This document shows, piece by piece, positions 1 to 8,110 of a DNA stretch of 64,000 nt (its first letter is position 1; every line of letters begins with the position of its first letter). Position numbers and translations under genes: made by a program. The stretch covers positions 30,371 through 94,370 of the forward strand of contig JADLHT010000022.1 of NCBI GenBank assembly GCA_020848695.1, read 5' to 3'. The DNA is from Saprospiraceae bacterium. GTDB taxonomy: Bacteria > Bacteroidota > Bacteroidia > Chitinophagales > Saprospiraceae. Below the pieces are notes generated by a model. That model had not been told where the DNA came from and searched no databases. It was given only the letters and a program-made list of their open reading frames with translations.

Positions 1-575
1 TACCTTTGCAACAAGGTTCTGCCGATGGTGCAATTATTCAATCTATATGCTTCTCGATTATCCTTTTCAGCACTTTGTATTGTGTTGTACTATTCTTTTT
101 ACTTAACAGAAAAATAAGTTTACCATTTTACACTATATTTTTTGGCAATGAAAATGCAACCATCAATAAAAATGAGTGATCGTGAACCAAACTTAATTTC
201 TTCCAAAACCGGAAAGCATTTCTATCTTAGTTCTGCTTAGAATAGCGAGCCTCTAACTTTTAAACTGTTCTATTAGATACTTAACGGACAACAATTCTTA
301 ACAATCTTATTCTATTCCTTGCATATGGATAAACAAAACAATAATTTTTATAAATCATATCTGAACTTTCTAAAAAACCTTAACTTTAAAAAGCATTGAA
401 AAAACAGGAATAAGAATTATTACAATTATTCCAAAAAATTGTGATCAATTAAGACAAAAGAGAATCTAAAATATATTTCTTTTCAATTCCGAAATAATTG
501 ATTTCATTTTACAAAATAAGATAATATTTGTAACTCATTTTTAATCCTCTTTTATAACTATATAAAATCTAGACA
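1..575. other. AT-rich stretch without a convincing gene
   Basis: A TACCTTTG box, matching the Bacteroidota -7 consensus TAnnTTTG, lies at 1-8. The only reading frames after it are tiny: 30 codons from 25 and 22 codons from 170. Neither has family resemblance. The rest is AT-rich spacer leading to the esterase gene. The promoter box may serve an RNA or a decayed gene; I see nothing else. Confidence 0.5.
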
Positions 576-1436
576 ATGAAGACAATTACCCTAATGACAC
601 TTCTTATGTTGACCGCTTTCACAACAGATGCTCAAATTCAATCTATCACAAGCAAACCCTTAATCATTGGTACTGTTGAACAAATTTATTCAAATGTACT
701 GGGCGAAAATCGAATTTTTAATATTTACTTACCTGACGGATACAAAGAAGAAGACAGCACAAAGTATCCGGTAATTTATATATTAGATGGCTCAATCGAT
801 GAAGATTTTTTACACCTTACTGGTATAGTTCAATATAATAATTTTTCATGGATTAATAGGGTTCCAAAATCGATAATTGTTGGAATTGCAAACGTTGACA
901 GGAGAAGAGATTTTACAGGTCCATCAAATTTTAACAATGATAAAGCACATGCGCCAACTGGAGGTGGTTCTGCAAAATTTATTAATTTCATAGAAAAAGA
1001 ACTACTACCATTTATCAATACTAATTTTAGAACAACGACTAATAAGACGATAATTGGGCAATCATTAGCTGGTTTGTTAGCAACTGAAATTCTTTTTTCC
1101 AAACCATATCTATTTGACAAATATATTATCATAAGCCCGAGTCTATGGTGGAATGACGGTTCATTACTAAAATTAAATCCTGAAATATTATCGGAAAAAT
1201 TCACCAAATCCTTATCCATTTACATAGGAGTAGGCAAAGAAGGTCTGACACCGGGACTTGACAGTCATGTAATGGAAGTGGATGCCAACTTGCTATTTGA
1301 TAAAATTAAACAAGGTAAAAGTAAAACAATAAAAGTCTTTTTTGACTACTTACCTTCTGAAAATCACGCCACAGTAACACATCCTGCAGTATTTAATGCT
1401 TTCAGAATACTATATCCGGAATTTAAAGATAATTAA
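576..1436 (+). CDS. Secreted alpha/beta-hydrolase, esterase D / IroE-like
   Basis: This looks like a secreted serine esterase of the putative esterase family (PF00756, which includes esterase D, Fes/IroE and feruloyl esterases). A signal peptide covers about residues 1-19 (ends TTDAQ). The nucleophile elbow GQSLAG puts the catalytic Ser at 163, and a C-terminal His sits in ENHATV at about 264. The length of 286 residues fits a single-domain member. The natural substrate cannot be read. Being next to a pectinase-like and a rhamnosidase-like gene suggests removal of an acyl or feruloyl group from plant polysaccharide, but this is inference; siderophore esterase is the alternative. It is transcribed alone, convergent with the GH28 gene. 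Confidence 0.75.
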   Translation: MKTITLMTLLMLTAFTTDAQIQSITSKPLIIGTVEQIYSNVLGENRIFNIYLPDGYKEEDSTKYPVIYILDGSIDEDFLHLTGIVQYNNFSWINRVPKSIIVGIANVDRRRDFTGPSNFNNDKAHAPTGGGSAKFINFIEKELLPFINTNFRTTTNKTIIGQSLAGLLATEILFSKPYLFDKYIIISPSLWWNDGSLLKLNPEILSEKFTKSLSIYIGVGKEGLTPGLDSHVMEVDANLLFDKIKQGKSKTIKVFFDYLPSENHATVTHPAVFNAFRILYPEFKDN

Positions 1437-1499
1437 TTGCTAAAGCCTCGAATAAAGATCAATGATAAACTAAATTCAAATGTTTCAGAATTATTACAA

Positions 1500-2987
1500 T
1501 TACTTATTGTGATCTACATCCTTCAATTTGACATCTGAAGTATTCTTAAAGAACATCGGACTATCTTTCTTATCTCCTCTCACTCGAATGGATTCAATAC
1601 TTAATCCATGTACATCATCAAAGACCATTGCCGGCCTGTAATCTGGTTTTTCAATTTCTAATTGTATGTTTTTAAAACTTAGACCCTTGACATGACGACA
1701 ATAAAATCCCCAGGCAGGTAATTCTCCAAACATAGAAAATTCTGGATACTCCGTTTCTAATTCAGGAACATCTTTAATGCGATACAATGGCAGGTTTGCA
1801 TAAGCCTTATTTCCCCTGCCCGGATATGTTATTTTGATATTTTCAAGGCTTACATTCTCAACAAATACTCCCGGATTACCTGTAATAGAAGATGGAAAAA
1901 TATTATGAAAGAAAGGCAACATAGGTCCGCGGATCTTATAATTCTTATCCGGAATATCAAATGGAACAGAGACTTCAACATTTCGAATGACAACATTCCT
2001 AAGAGGACCAGCCTTAGGGGCTCCCCGCACTTTACCGATTCGAATAAAAATCGCATTGCCGGTGTTTTTTGCTTTGATGTTTTCTACCAGAACATTTTCT
2101 ATAAATCCACCCTGTGTTGCTTCAATGGCAATAGCAGAACGATAAGTATCAAATACTTTGATGTTCCTAATAACAACATTTCTAGCTCCGCTTACAAGAG
2201 AGGTTCCAAACTTTACAGCACTCGCACTGGACCTAATCCTACAATCGGATATGGTTATATTGTCGCAGATCTGCTGCAAACTAAAATCTTCAGATTTAAT
2301 GCAGATTCCATCATCTGAAGAATTGATATAACAATGCGATATTTTTACGTTTTGACAATCGACAATATCGATTCCATCATTATTCCAGTATGCATCGCTG
2401 TCAACTTTAACATGATCAATTCTTATGTTATTGCACTTCTCATACGTCTGAACCCAACAAGAAGAATTTTTAAGAGTAACATCTTTTAAGCGAATATTTC
2501 TGCAATGAACAAATTCTATTATCTGCGGACGCAATTCTGCCCATGCTCTTCTTTCTTTTAAGTAATAATGTTGTGTATCGATAATCCCTGCATAGAAAAG
2601 ACTATCGATATGTAAACCCAACTGATCTCCACGACCATCAATAATCCCTTTACCGGTAATAGAAATATCTGAAACTCCATCAGCCATAATTAATGCTTTC
2701 CAACGATTTAACTTAATATAATCAGAAGCCGTGATACTCCCTAAAATCATTGCATCTTTGTGAAGATGAACATGAACGCCATTCATTAAAACTATGGAAC
2801 CGGTTACAAATTTTCCTCTTGGGATATAAACAGTACCACCACCTGCTTTATGAGCTGCCTGGATGGCTTTCTGTATAAATTCTGTATTCAGTGTATGTCC
2901 ATCTCCTTTCGCACCAAATTGAGTTATATCGAATTGCTGTGCCCAACAAACCGAAAAAGTAAAATATACAATTAAAATGAATTTCAT
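1500..2987 (-). CDS. Glycoside hydrolase family 28-like protein (polygalacturonase fold)
   Basis: A right-handed beta-helix protein of the GH28/pectate lyase superfamily, exported by a signal peptide (MKFILIVYFTFSVCWAQ). I place the start at 2987 because a TATTTTTG promoter box at 3011-3004 overlies the longer alternative start at 3026. The N-terminal FGAKGDG element and the motifs WNNDGID (about residues 201-207) and SSDDGICIKS (about 223-232) carry the GH28 aspartates. The usual G-H-G motif is replaced by SASAVKFGTS, and no clear RIK motif is seen; NAIFIRIG stands near its expected place. So it may act on a modified galacturonan or have altered chemistry. It is divergent from the GH106-like gene, and the pair shares about 120 bp of promoter DNA. 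Confidence 0.82.
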   Translation of the reverse strand: MKFILIVYFTFSVCWAQQFDITQFGAKGDGHTLNTEFIQKAIQAAHKAGGGTVYIPRGKFVTGSIVLMNGVHVHLHKDAMILGSITASDYIKLNRWKALIMADGVSDISITGKGIIDGRGDQLGLHIDSLFYAGIIDTQHYYLKERRAWAELRPQIIEFVHCRNIRLKDVTLKNSSCWVQTYEKCNNIRIDHVKVDSDAYWNNDGIDIVDCQNVKISHCYINSSDDGICIKSEDFSLQQICDNITISDCRIRSSASAVKFGTSLVSGARNVVIRNIKVFDTYRSAIAIEATQGGFIENVLVENIKAKNTGNAIFIRIGKVRGAPKAGPLRNVVIRNVEVSVPFDIPDKNYKIRGPMLPFFHNIFPSSITGNPGVFVENVSLENIKITYPGRGNKAYANLPLYRIKDVPELETEYPEFSMFGELPAWGFYCRHVKGLSFKNIQLEIEKPDYRPAMVFDDVHGLSIESIRVRGDKKDSPMFFKNTSDVKLKDVDHNK

Positions 2988-3003
2988 AGATTGGCTGCTT
3001 GAG

Positions 3004-3011
3004 CAAAAATA
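3004..3011 (-). promoter_or_regulatory. -7 promoter box of the GH28 gene
   Basis: The minus-strand sequence TATTTTTG matches TAnnTTTG and stands 17 nt before the ATG at 2987. No TTG is found at the ideal -33 distance. It supports the shorter GH28 start. Confidence 0.55.
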
Positions 3012-3076
3012 ACTTAAGCACTTCAATTCATCGAAGTTATTGTTTATTTTTAACTCTGATATTGTATTTTAACTTG

Positions 3077-3106
3077 TTGAACTATTGGAACTACATTGTA
3101 TTTTTG
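3077..3106 (+). promoter_or_regulatory. Promoter of the GH106-like gene (TTG-N19-TATTTTTG)
   Basis: TTG at 3077-3079 and TATTTTTG at 3099-3106 are separated by 19 nt, the spacing known for Bacteroidota sigma-ABfr promoters. The box ends only 4 nt before the GTG at 3111, so the mRNA is predicted to be leaderless or nearly so. Confidence 0.65.
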
Positions 3107-3110
3107 TATA

Positions 3111-5108
3111 GTGAATAAATGGAATTTATTAATACTTGTGATACTATCCGTATCGTTGACCTTTAGTTTTAATAATGAACTTCCTAAGGATCCTGTCAAT
3201 CCATTTTATTCAAATTCAAAACCCTTGGTGAGATGGTTTTGGTTTGCAACCCGAATTGATAAAGATGATATTAGATATCAACTCGATTGGGTTAAGAAAA
3301 ATAATTTCGGAGGTGTTGAAATTGCATGGTTATATCCTTTGCACCGTTATAGGGAATGGTTTATAAAGGATTATAATCGAAATTACCCTATTGACACCAG
3401 TGCCTCGAAGTGGTTAAGCAAAGAATGGATAGAGGTAGTTGCATTTGCCAAGCAATACTCAGACTCCTTAGGTCTTGCCTGTGACTTTACTTATGGTACT
3501 GCATGGCCCACTGCAGGTCCCAATATTGAAAAAAAATATGGTACTCAAATTTATGGCGATACATCATTTGAACAACTTTTAACTTTTTCCTGGTCCTGGC
3601 CCGAGAATATGCGAGTAATCAATCATTTGGATTCAAATGCATTTAAGATTTACTCCTTACCGCTGGAAAATGCATTCAAAGACTGCTTAAGTAAAAAGAA
3701 ATCAAGCCTCTTCATGGATTCCTGGGAAATCAAGTTGAATGCTAAAAATAAAATTTGGACACCAGGATTTGACTCTACGTTTTTTATAAATTTTGGATAT
3801 GACATTAAACCCTATATGAACATTGGTTTGGATTCTTTTCCGGATGTAAGGTATGATTACATGCTGTTGTTGGATGAATACGTCACAAAAGGATTCTACC
3901 TTCCGTTTGTAGAAAAATGCAAGGAATTAGATTCATGGTCACGAGTCCAATGTCTGGGTTCCCCTACAGATGTCATGACTGCCTATTCACTGGTTGACAT
4001 TCCGGAATCTGAAGCCATGCTCAACGATCCGAATTATTCAAGGATCGTGAGTTCTTCTGCCTGTCTCTCTTCCAAAAAAATAGTCTCTTCAGAATCATTC
4101 ACCTGTATGTATGGATTTCCTGCAACTTATCTAAGACAAGAACAAACAGCCGATTTGAAAATGGTTGCAGACGCATTATTTTCCAATGGAATCAACATGC
4201 ATGTTTATATCGGCATGCCTTTCAATCCTGCCGGTTCCGACACAATTGATTTTTTTGCAAGCTGTTATATTGGACCGGGAGGAAGTCTGACTGAAGAATT
4301 ACCTCAACTGAATTCCTATGTTGAAAAAGTGTCCGGCTATATGCAACTGGGAAAAAGCTATACGGATGTAGCGGTTTATATTCCTTATGAAGATGCGGTA
4401 ATGAAAGGTGCATTACCCAAAGAAAAACAACGTGTATGGGTATGGGGTGAATATGAATTGAGATATGCTCAAACTCCCAATGAATTAGAAGGCTATCATC
4501 CAATATGGATCAACAGACACTTCATCGAAAAATCAGAAATCAAGAATAAACAATTGGTGGTTGGAGATGCTCGTTTCAATGTATTATATATTGATGTAGA
4601 CTATTTGGACCTAAGAAGTCTAAGAAAGATTGTTGATCATGCAACTAAAGGATTGAAAATCTGTATTAAGAAGCAACCGATGCAACCCGGACTGAATAAG
4701 TCACCGGAATTCTCACAACTCTACAATACCCTGATACAATTCAAAAATGTTTCTTTCGACTTTAATCAACTTGTCGATCATCCGCCGTTAGTCTCTGCTG
4801 ATCGATTACCACAATATTGGTGTCGGGAAGATGAACTGGGAAATAAATATTTGTTTCTTGCTCAATGGTCTTCTAAAAATCTTGTATATCCGGTCTATTC
4901 GGGTCAATCATTTATGAAGACAAGCCAAAATTTAAATTTATCCATCTATTCTAATGGCAAGCAAAAAAATCTCAAGCTAAAATTTAAGCCCTATCAGTCT
5001 ATTTTATTAAAAATTACGCCAGAAGGAAAAGTTAAGCCCATTGACATTAGTTATTACCCTAAAGATCCGATCATCAGACCTCGTGAAAAACAGAGAATGA
5101 ATTTTTAG
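3111..5108 (+). CDS. GH106-like alpha-L-rhamnosidase family protein
   Basis: The protein resembles the N-terminal catalytic part of GH106 alpha-L-rhamnosidases, which remove terminal rhamnose from rhamnogalacturonan. Features seen are the early RWFWFATRIDKDDI segment followed by NNFGGVEIAWLYPL, a TYGTAWPTAGP stretch, and SSESFTCMYGFP before a GINMHVY segment, all at the places expected for that family. A hydrophobic export signal follows the start. The GTG at 3111 is chosen because the -7 box covers the TTG at 3096. At about 665 residues it is clearly shorter than the roughly 1,000-residue GH106 enzymes I know, so C-terminal beta-sandwich domains are probably absent. It is divergent from the GH28 gene, which fits pectin use. 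Confidence 0.7.
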   Translation: MNKWNLLILVILSVSLTFSFNNELPKDPVNPFYSNSKPLVRWFWFATRIDKDDIRYQLDWVKKNNFGGVEIAWLYPLHRYREWFIKDYNRNYPIDTSASKWLSKEWIEVVAFAKQYSDSLGLACDFTYGTAWPTAGPNIEKKYGTQIYGDTSFEQLLTFSWSWPENMRVINHLDSNAFKIYSLPLENAFKDCLSKKKSSLFMDSWEIKLNAKNKIWTPGFDSTFFINFGYDIKPYMNIGLDSFPDVRYDYMLLLDEYVTKGFYLPFVEKCKELDSWSRVQCLGSPTDVMTAYSLVDIPESEAMLNDPNYSRIVSSSACLSSKKIVSSESFTCMYGFPATYLRQEQTADLKMVADALFSNGINMHVYIGMPFNPAGSDTIDFFASCYIGPGGSLTEELPQLNSYVEKVSGYMQLGKSYTDVAVYIPYEDAVMKGALPKEKQRVWVWGEYELRYAQTPNELEGYHPIWINRHFIEKSEIKNKQLVVGDARFNVLYIDVDYLDLRSLRKIVDHATKGLKICIKKQPMQPGLNKSPEFSQLYNTLIQFKNVSFDFNQLVDHPPLVSADRLPQYWCREDELGNKYLFLAQWSSKNLVYPVYSGQSFMKTSQNLNLSIYSNGKQKNLKLKFKPYQSILLKITPEGKVKPIDISYYPKDPIIRPREKQRMNF

Positions 5109-5250
5109 ATGAGCACATTTAAAAAATTTCATATTGAAAATAATCAATTGGAAAATATTATTTCATTCAGTTTTTAGACTGGCCTTAGTATTATAAAATA
5201 AGGGTATTAGTAATTCATGTAATTTTTTTAATTTGTATAAAATATTGATT

Positions 5251-5298
<48 letters not shown>

Positions 5299-5392
5299 TC
5301 TAAAATTACCCAATTCTGGTTATTGCAAATTCATCTTTGTAATTCTAAACTTGTTCTCAATTAATATTTCTAACAAATAAAAGTAATCAATC

Positions 5393-5884
5393 ATTAAAAA
5401 ACTTAGATACTTAATACTAACCCTGTTAATCATATGCTGTGATACTAATCAAAAAAACTTATCTAATAATAACAATTCTTCCTCACTTAGCCCAAGAACT
5501 CAGAGCTATGTCTGGGATATCTGCAGACCTAGCTCAGAGTCTAATGCTGCTTATAGGGTAACCGCTACGGGTTACACAAGTATTTCATTTACACCAAGCT
5601 GCGGAAGTCCGGATTGTGTAGATGATGGGAGCGGGACCTTATCCAGTCAGGCGCAGGCAACTATTGTTTGTAACTCTACTACACTCTCTTGGAATTCAGG
5701 AACATGTACATTAGCTTTACCCTACTATACTAAATCATTTATTAGACAATACTCTAATGGCACCTGCCAAACACATGGATTTGACTTTGATCCTACTTCT
5801 TGCCCTTCCACTCCGGATGGAGACATTTATAAGTCTATCCACAATGCGCTCCTTATGTTAATTAAAATGCCCCATCCTGCGTAG
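5393..5884 (+). CDS. Cys-rich secreted or lipoprotein of unknown function, ATT start
   Basis: A 163-codon open frame with no ATG, GTG or TTG near its beginning. It opens with ATT at 5393, directly after an in-frame TAA at 5384. The frame starts as a normal export signal (I/M-KKLRYLILTLLIICC-DT), compatible with a lipoprotein signal whose modified Cys would be residue 15 or 16. The -1 residue is not the usual Gly/Ala/Ser. The mature part is Ser/Thr/Asn-rich with about seven more Cys (at 44, 70, 75, 93, 105, 125, 137), suggesting disulfides. The family is not recognised. Either ATT is a true rare start, or an ATG has mutated and the gene is silenced. It lies 59 bp upstream of the delta-60 gene on the same strand. 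Confidence 0.6.
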   Translation: MKKLRYLILTLLIICCDTNQKNLSNNNNSSSLSPRTQSYVWDICRPSSESNAAYRVTATGYTSISFTPSCGSPDCVDDGSGTLSSQAQATIVCNSTTLSWNSGTCTLALPYYTKSFIRQYSNGTCQTHGFDFDPTSCPSTPDGDIYKSIHNALLMLIKMPHPA

Positions 5885-5914
5885 TGATCACATCTCATTA
5901 ATTATAAGAATAAT

Positions 5915-5922
5915 TAACTTTG
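5915..5922 (+). promoter_or_regulatory. -7 promoter box of the delta-60 repeat gene
   Basis: TAACTTTG matches TAnnTTTG. It covers the possible TTG start at 5920, so translation should begin at the ATG at 5944. No -33 TTG is seen. Confidence 0.5.
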
Positions 5923-5943
5923 ACAAATAAAAAACCAAGCTAT

Positions 5944-7473
5944 ATGTCTGTTTCGAGAATTAACTTTTCGATCATAATTTCAATCTATTTTTTATTCTTC
6001 CTTTGTCAAGTTAGTGCTCAAAAATATATCATAGATTCCAGCTTTGGAGTGAATGGCAGTTTTGAGTTTACACCAGTTCGTTCTACTTCTTTCGGAGGGT
6101 GTGCAATAAATGATCAAAATCAGATATATTTGTTTGCTTCTGATCTTCTATTCTACCTCGACAGCACAGGTACTATGATATCTGGAAGCTCTCGTAATAA
6201 TCCAGATACATTTAAGAATGGATCTTTTTCATCTTATTATAATAGCTTTAGACAGGTCTCAAACGAAACTGTATTTTATGCTTTAGATAAATCGGGCGTT
6301 ATTGGGCTGGATATTAATATTAGAAAAGTAAATATAAACAGCATAGATGACTTTACCTTTAGTAATTTGAATACTATTGAACTAACCAAGTGCATTAATT
6401 TTGATGGTCTGGGATATGGACAAATCAGTGATAATTATATCGTCGCCACATCAGATTACCTTCCTGGCGGAAATTTCTATAAATTAAAACTATTTCACAT
6501 TTTATCGGACGGAAGTATTGATTCAATTTTCCATTACTTACCAGATACTTGTGACCTTCAACAATTTTTATGTCAAGTAACCTTGACAAATATTGTGGAA
6601 GATTCTCAAGGCAGCCTTTACTTAGGATATACTTTCGATAATAATGATTCTTTATATTTTAATCTTGTGAAACTAAAGTCTGATTTAAAACTTAATACTG
6701 ACTTTGGTAACAATGGATTTTTAAGAATTCAATCCACAGATAGATCAAACAATCTTGCTTATATATTACAATCTACTCTACTAGTAGATATTAACTCTAA
6801 TCTGTACTTATTTCTTAATAATACTTCAAATCTCTTTATTCAAAAACGTCACGAAGATGGATCAATTGATAATAATTTCGGTATTAATGGTCAAGTAAAG
6901 TTTCAGTTTCACAATCCAAATTCAAGAATAAATCGAATTACTGCTATTTATTCAAAAGAGCAGGATGAAATTTTATTTTTCTTATATAATGATTCATTAA
7001 GGAATTCAAAATTTTTTGGAATATATTCTAATGGTAAAATAGATACAGAAATTGAGCACAATGGAGGAATATTCTTAAATGGCGAAGTTATAAGCATTAC
7101 AAAAATTAATGAAGCAGAATTTCTAGTGTTAGAAGCTTCAGATCTACCTTCTGATCGAACGACAAAGCTTTCCAAATTGATTAAAAACCCAATCTCTACT
7201 CAAGTCAACATTAAAGTAAATCAAAAACTGGATGCAATTCCAAATCCATTTACAGAATCAACTATCATTAAATTTCCTGATAAACTAGAAGGTCAACTAA
7301 AAAGTATTCAAATCATCTCTTTAGATGGAAGATCTATAAAAAATCTTAGCTGTTACGATAATTTTTTAAAGCTAAATCTACAAGATATTAATTTAAGTAT
7401 ATTCATTCTGAAAGTATCTAGTTCATTAGGTTATAATGACAATTTAATATTAAAAAAACTATCTTCAAATTAA
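5944..7473 (+). CDS. Delta-60 repeat protein with type IX secretion sorting domain
   Basis: A secreted protein with a signal peptide (about residues 8-25, ending VSAQ), then several delta-60 type repeats (PF17164-like). These are recognisable as IDSSFGVNGSF near the N-terminus, LNTDFGNNGFLRI in the middle and IDNNFGINGQVKF later; such repeats probably form a beta-propeller. The last 75 or so residues begin IPNPFTES, contain SLDGRSIKNL and end FILKVSS...LILKKL, which is the type A C-terminal domain that targets proteins to the type IX secretion system. It therefore should be exported across the outer membrane. Its ligand or activity cannot be read. It has its own promoter box and converges with the acetyltransferase gene. 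Confidence 0.8.
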   Translation: MSVSRINFSIIISIYFLFFLCQVSAQKYIIDSSFGVNGSFEFTPVRSTSFGGCAINDQNQIYLFASDLLFYLDSTGTMISGSSRNNPDTFKNGSFSSYYNSFRQVSNETVFYALDKSGVIGLDINIRKVNINSIDDFTFSNLNTIELTKCINFDGLGYGQISDNYIVATSDYLPGGNFYKLKLFHILSDGSIDSIFHYLPDTCDLQQFLCQVTLTNIVEDSQGSLYLGYTFDNNDSLYFNLVKLKSDLKLNTDFGNNGFLRIQSTDRSNNLAYILQSTLLVDINSNLYLFLNNTSNLFIQKRHEDGSIDNNFGINGQVKFQFHNPNSRINRITAIYSKEQDEILFFLYNDSLRNSKFFGIYSNGKIDTEIEHNGGIFLNGEVISITKINEAEFLVLEASDLPSDRTTKLSKLIKNPISTQVNIKVNQKLDAIPNPFTESTIIKFPDKLEGQLKSIQIISLDGRSIKNLSCYDNFLKLNLQDINLSIFILKVSSSLGYNDNLILKKLSSN

Positions 7474-7506
7474 TTAATTCCGGGTAAACATTTTTTTAAT
7501 TAATTT

Positions 7507-8064
7507 TTAAAGTGATTTGTGGAGAATTTTTGCTGGAACACCAACAATTACTGAATCATCAGGAAAGGAATCAACGACAACTGCCCCGGCACCAACAATA
7601 CATCTTCTTCCCAATTGTACGCCTTGTAAAATTATAGCTCCGGTTCCAATATATGAACCTTCACCAATACGAACAGATGCTTTGGTCCTTGGATAAATTC
7701 GAGAGAGCTGACGCTCACCAAAATCAGAATGGGTTATAATACAGACTCTGCTTCCAATTGCTACTTCTGATCCTAAGATAATTTGATCCGTCAAATCTAG
7801 AACAACAGATCTTCCAATAAAACAATTGGACCCAATTCGCAATCTTGAAAAATCATGGGTAGAATCCTCATCACCCGTTGCATTCTCTATGATCAGCCCT
7901 CCCTTACAATGCAAGCTTTGACCAATATTGGCATTATACTTTACCAGAATATGAGGAATCAATGAACCACGAACAGATTCCAGCATTCTAACTACATGAT
8001 TAAATCCCAATAATCGCTGTAAAAGATCAATGTAATTTATATAAAAAAATTTTAGAAAACTCAC
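7507..8064 (-). CDS. Hexapeptide-repeat acyltransferase (left-handed beta-helix)
   Basis: 185 residues with imperfect hexapeptide repeats running through much of the protein (for example GSNCFIGRSVVLDL, IGEGSYIGTGAIILQG, LGRRCIVGAGAVVVDS) and the usual end VIVGVPAKIL. This places it in the LbH acetyltransferase group near WcaF and maltose/serine O-acetyltransferases. The conserved catalytic His may be the one in ITHSDFG. Such enzymes acetylate sugars of surface polysaccharides using acetyl-CoA. It begins with GTG at 8064. It follows spoT on the same strand, with a perfect 14-bp palindrome in the short gap. The sugar acceptor is not predictable. Confidence 0.8.
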   Translation of the reverse strand: MSFLKFFYINYIDLLQRLLGFNHVVRMLESVRGSLIPHILVKYNANIGQSLHCKGGLIIENATGDEDSTHDFSRLRIGSNCFIGRSVVLDLTDQIILGSEVAIGSRVCIITHSDFGERQLSRIYPRTKASVRIGEGSYIGTGAIILQGVQLGRRCIVGAGAVVVDSFPDDSVIVGVPAKILHKSL

Positions 8065-8091
8065 TGCGAATCTAATTTAATTTAGAAGCGA

Positions 8092-8105
8092 CTGACAGCT
8101 GTCAG
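8092..8105. repeat. Perfect 14-bp palindrome between spoT and acyltransferase gene
   Basis: CTGACAGCTGTCAG is a perfect inverted repeat with no loop, in the 46-bp gap between the spoT stop and the GTG of the next gene. There is no T-run after it on the minus strand, so it does not look like an intrinsic terminator. It may be a dimeric-protein operator. Confidence 0.8.
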
Positions 8106-8110
8106 AAAAA

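Noticed and set aside
25..117. 30-codon hydrophobic open frame after the TACCTTTG box at the left edge
   Set aside because: Short, no family resemblance and no clear ribosome site; could be chance in AT-rich DNA.
170..238. 22-codon frame (starts MSDREPN)
   Set aside because: Too short and unsupported; possibly a relic, but nothing confirms it.
1905..2318. 137-codon plus-strand frame inside the GH28 gene
   Set aside because: Shadow of the beta-helix gene; lacks any domain or signal.
5109..5177. 22-codon ATG frame right after the GH106 stop
   Set aside because: Low-complexity Phe/Asn/Ile composition and no conserved feature.
7467..7506. A/T-only inverted repeat (AAATTAATT/AATTAATTT) between two convergent genes
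   Set aside because: Weak stem with a long loop in AT-rich DNA; not enough for a terminator call.
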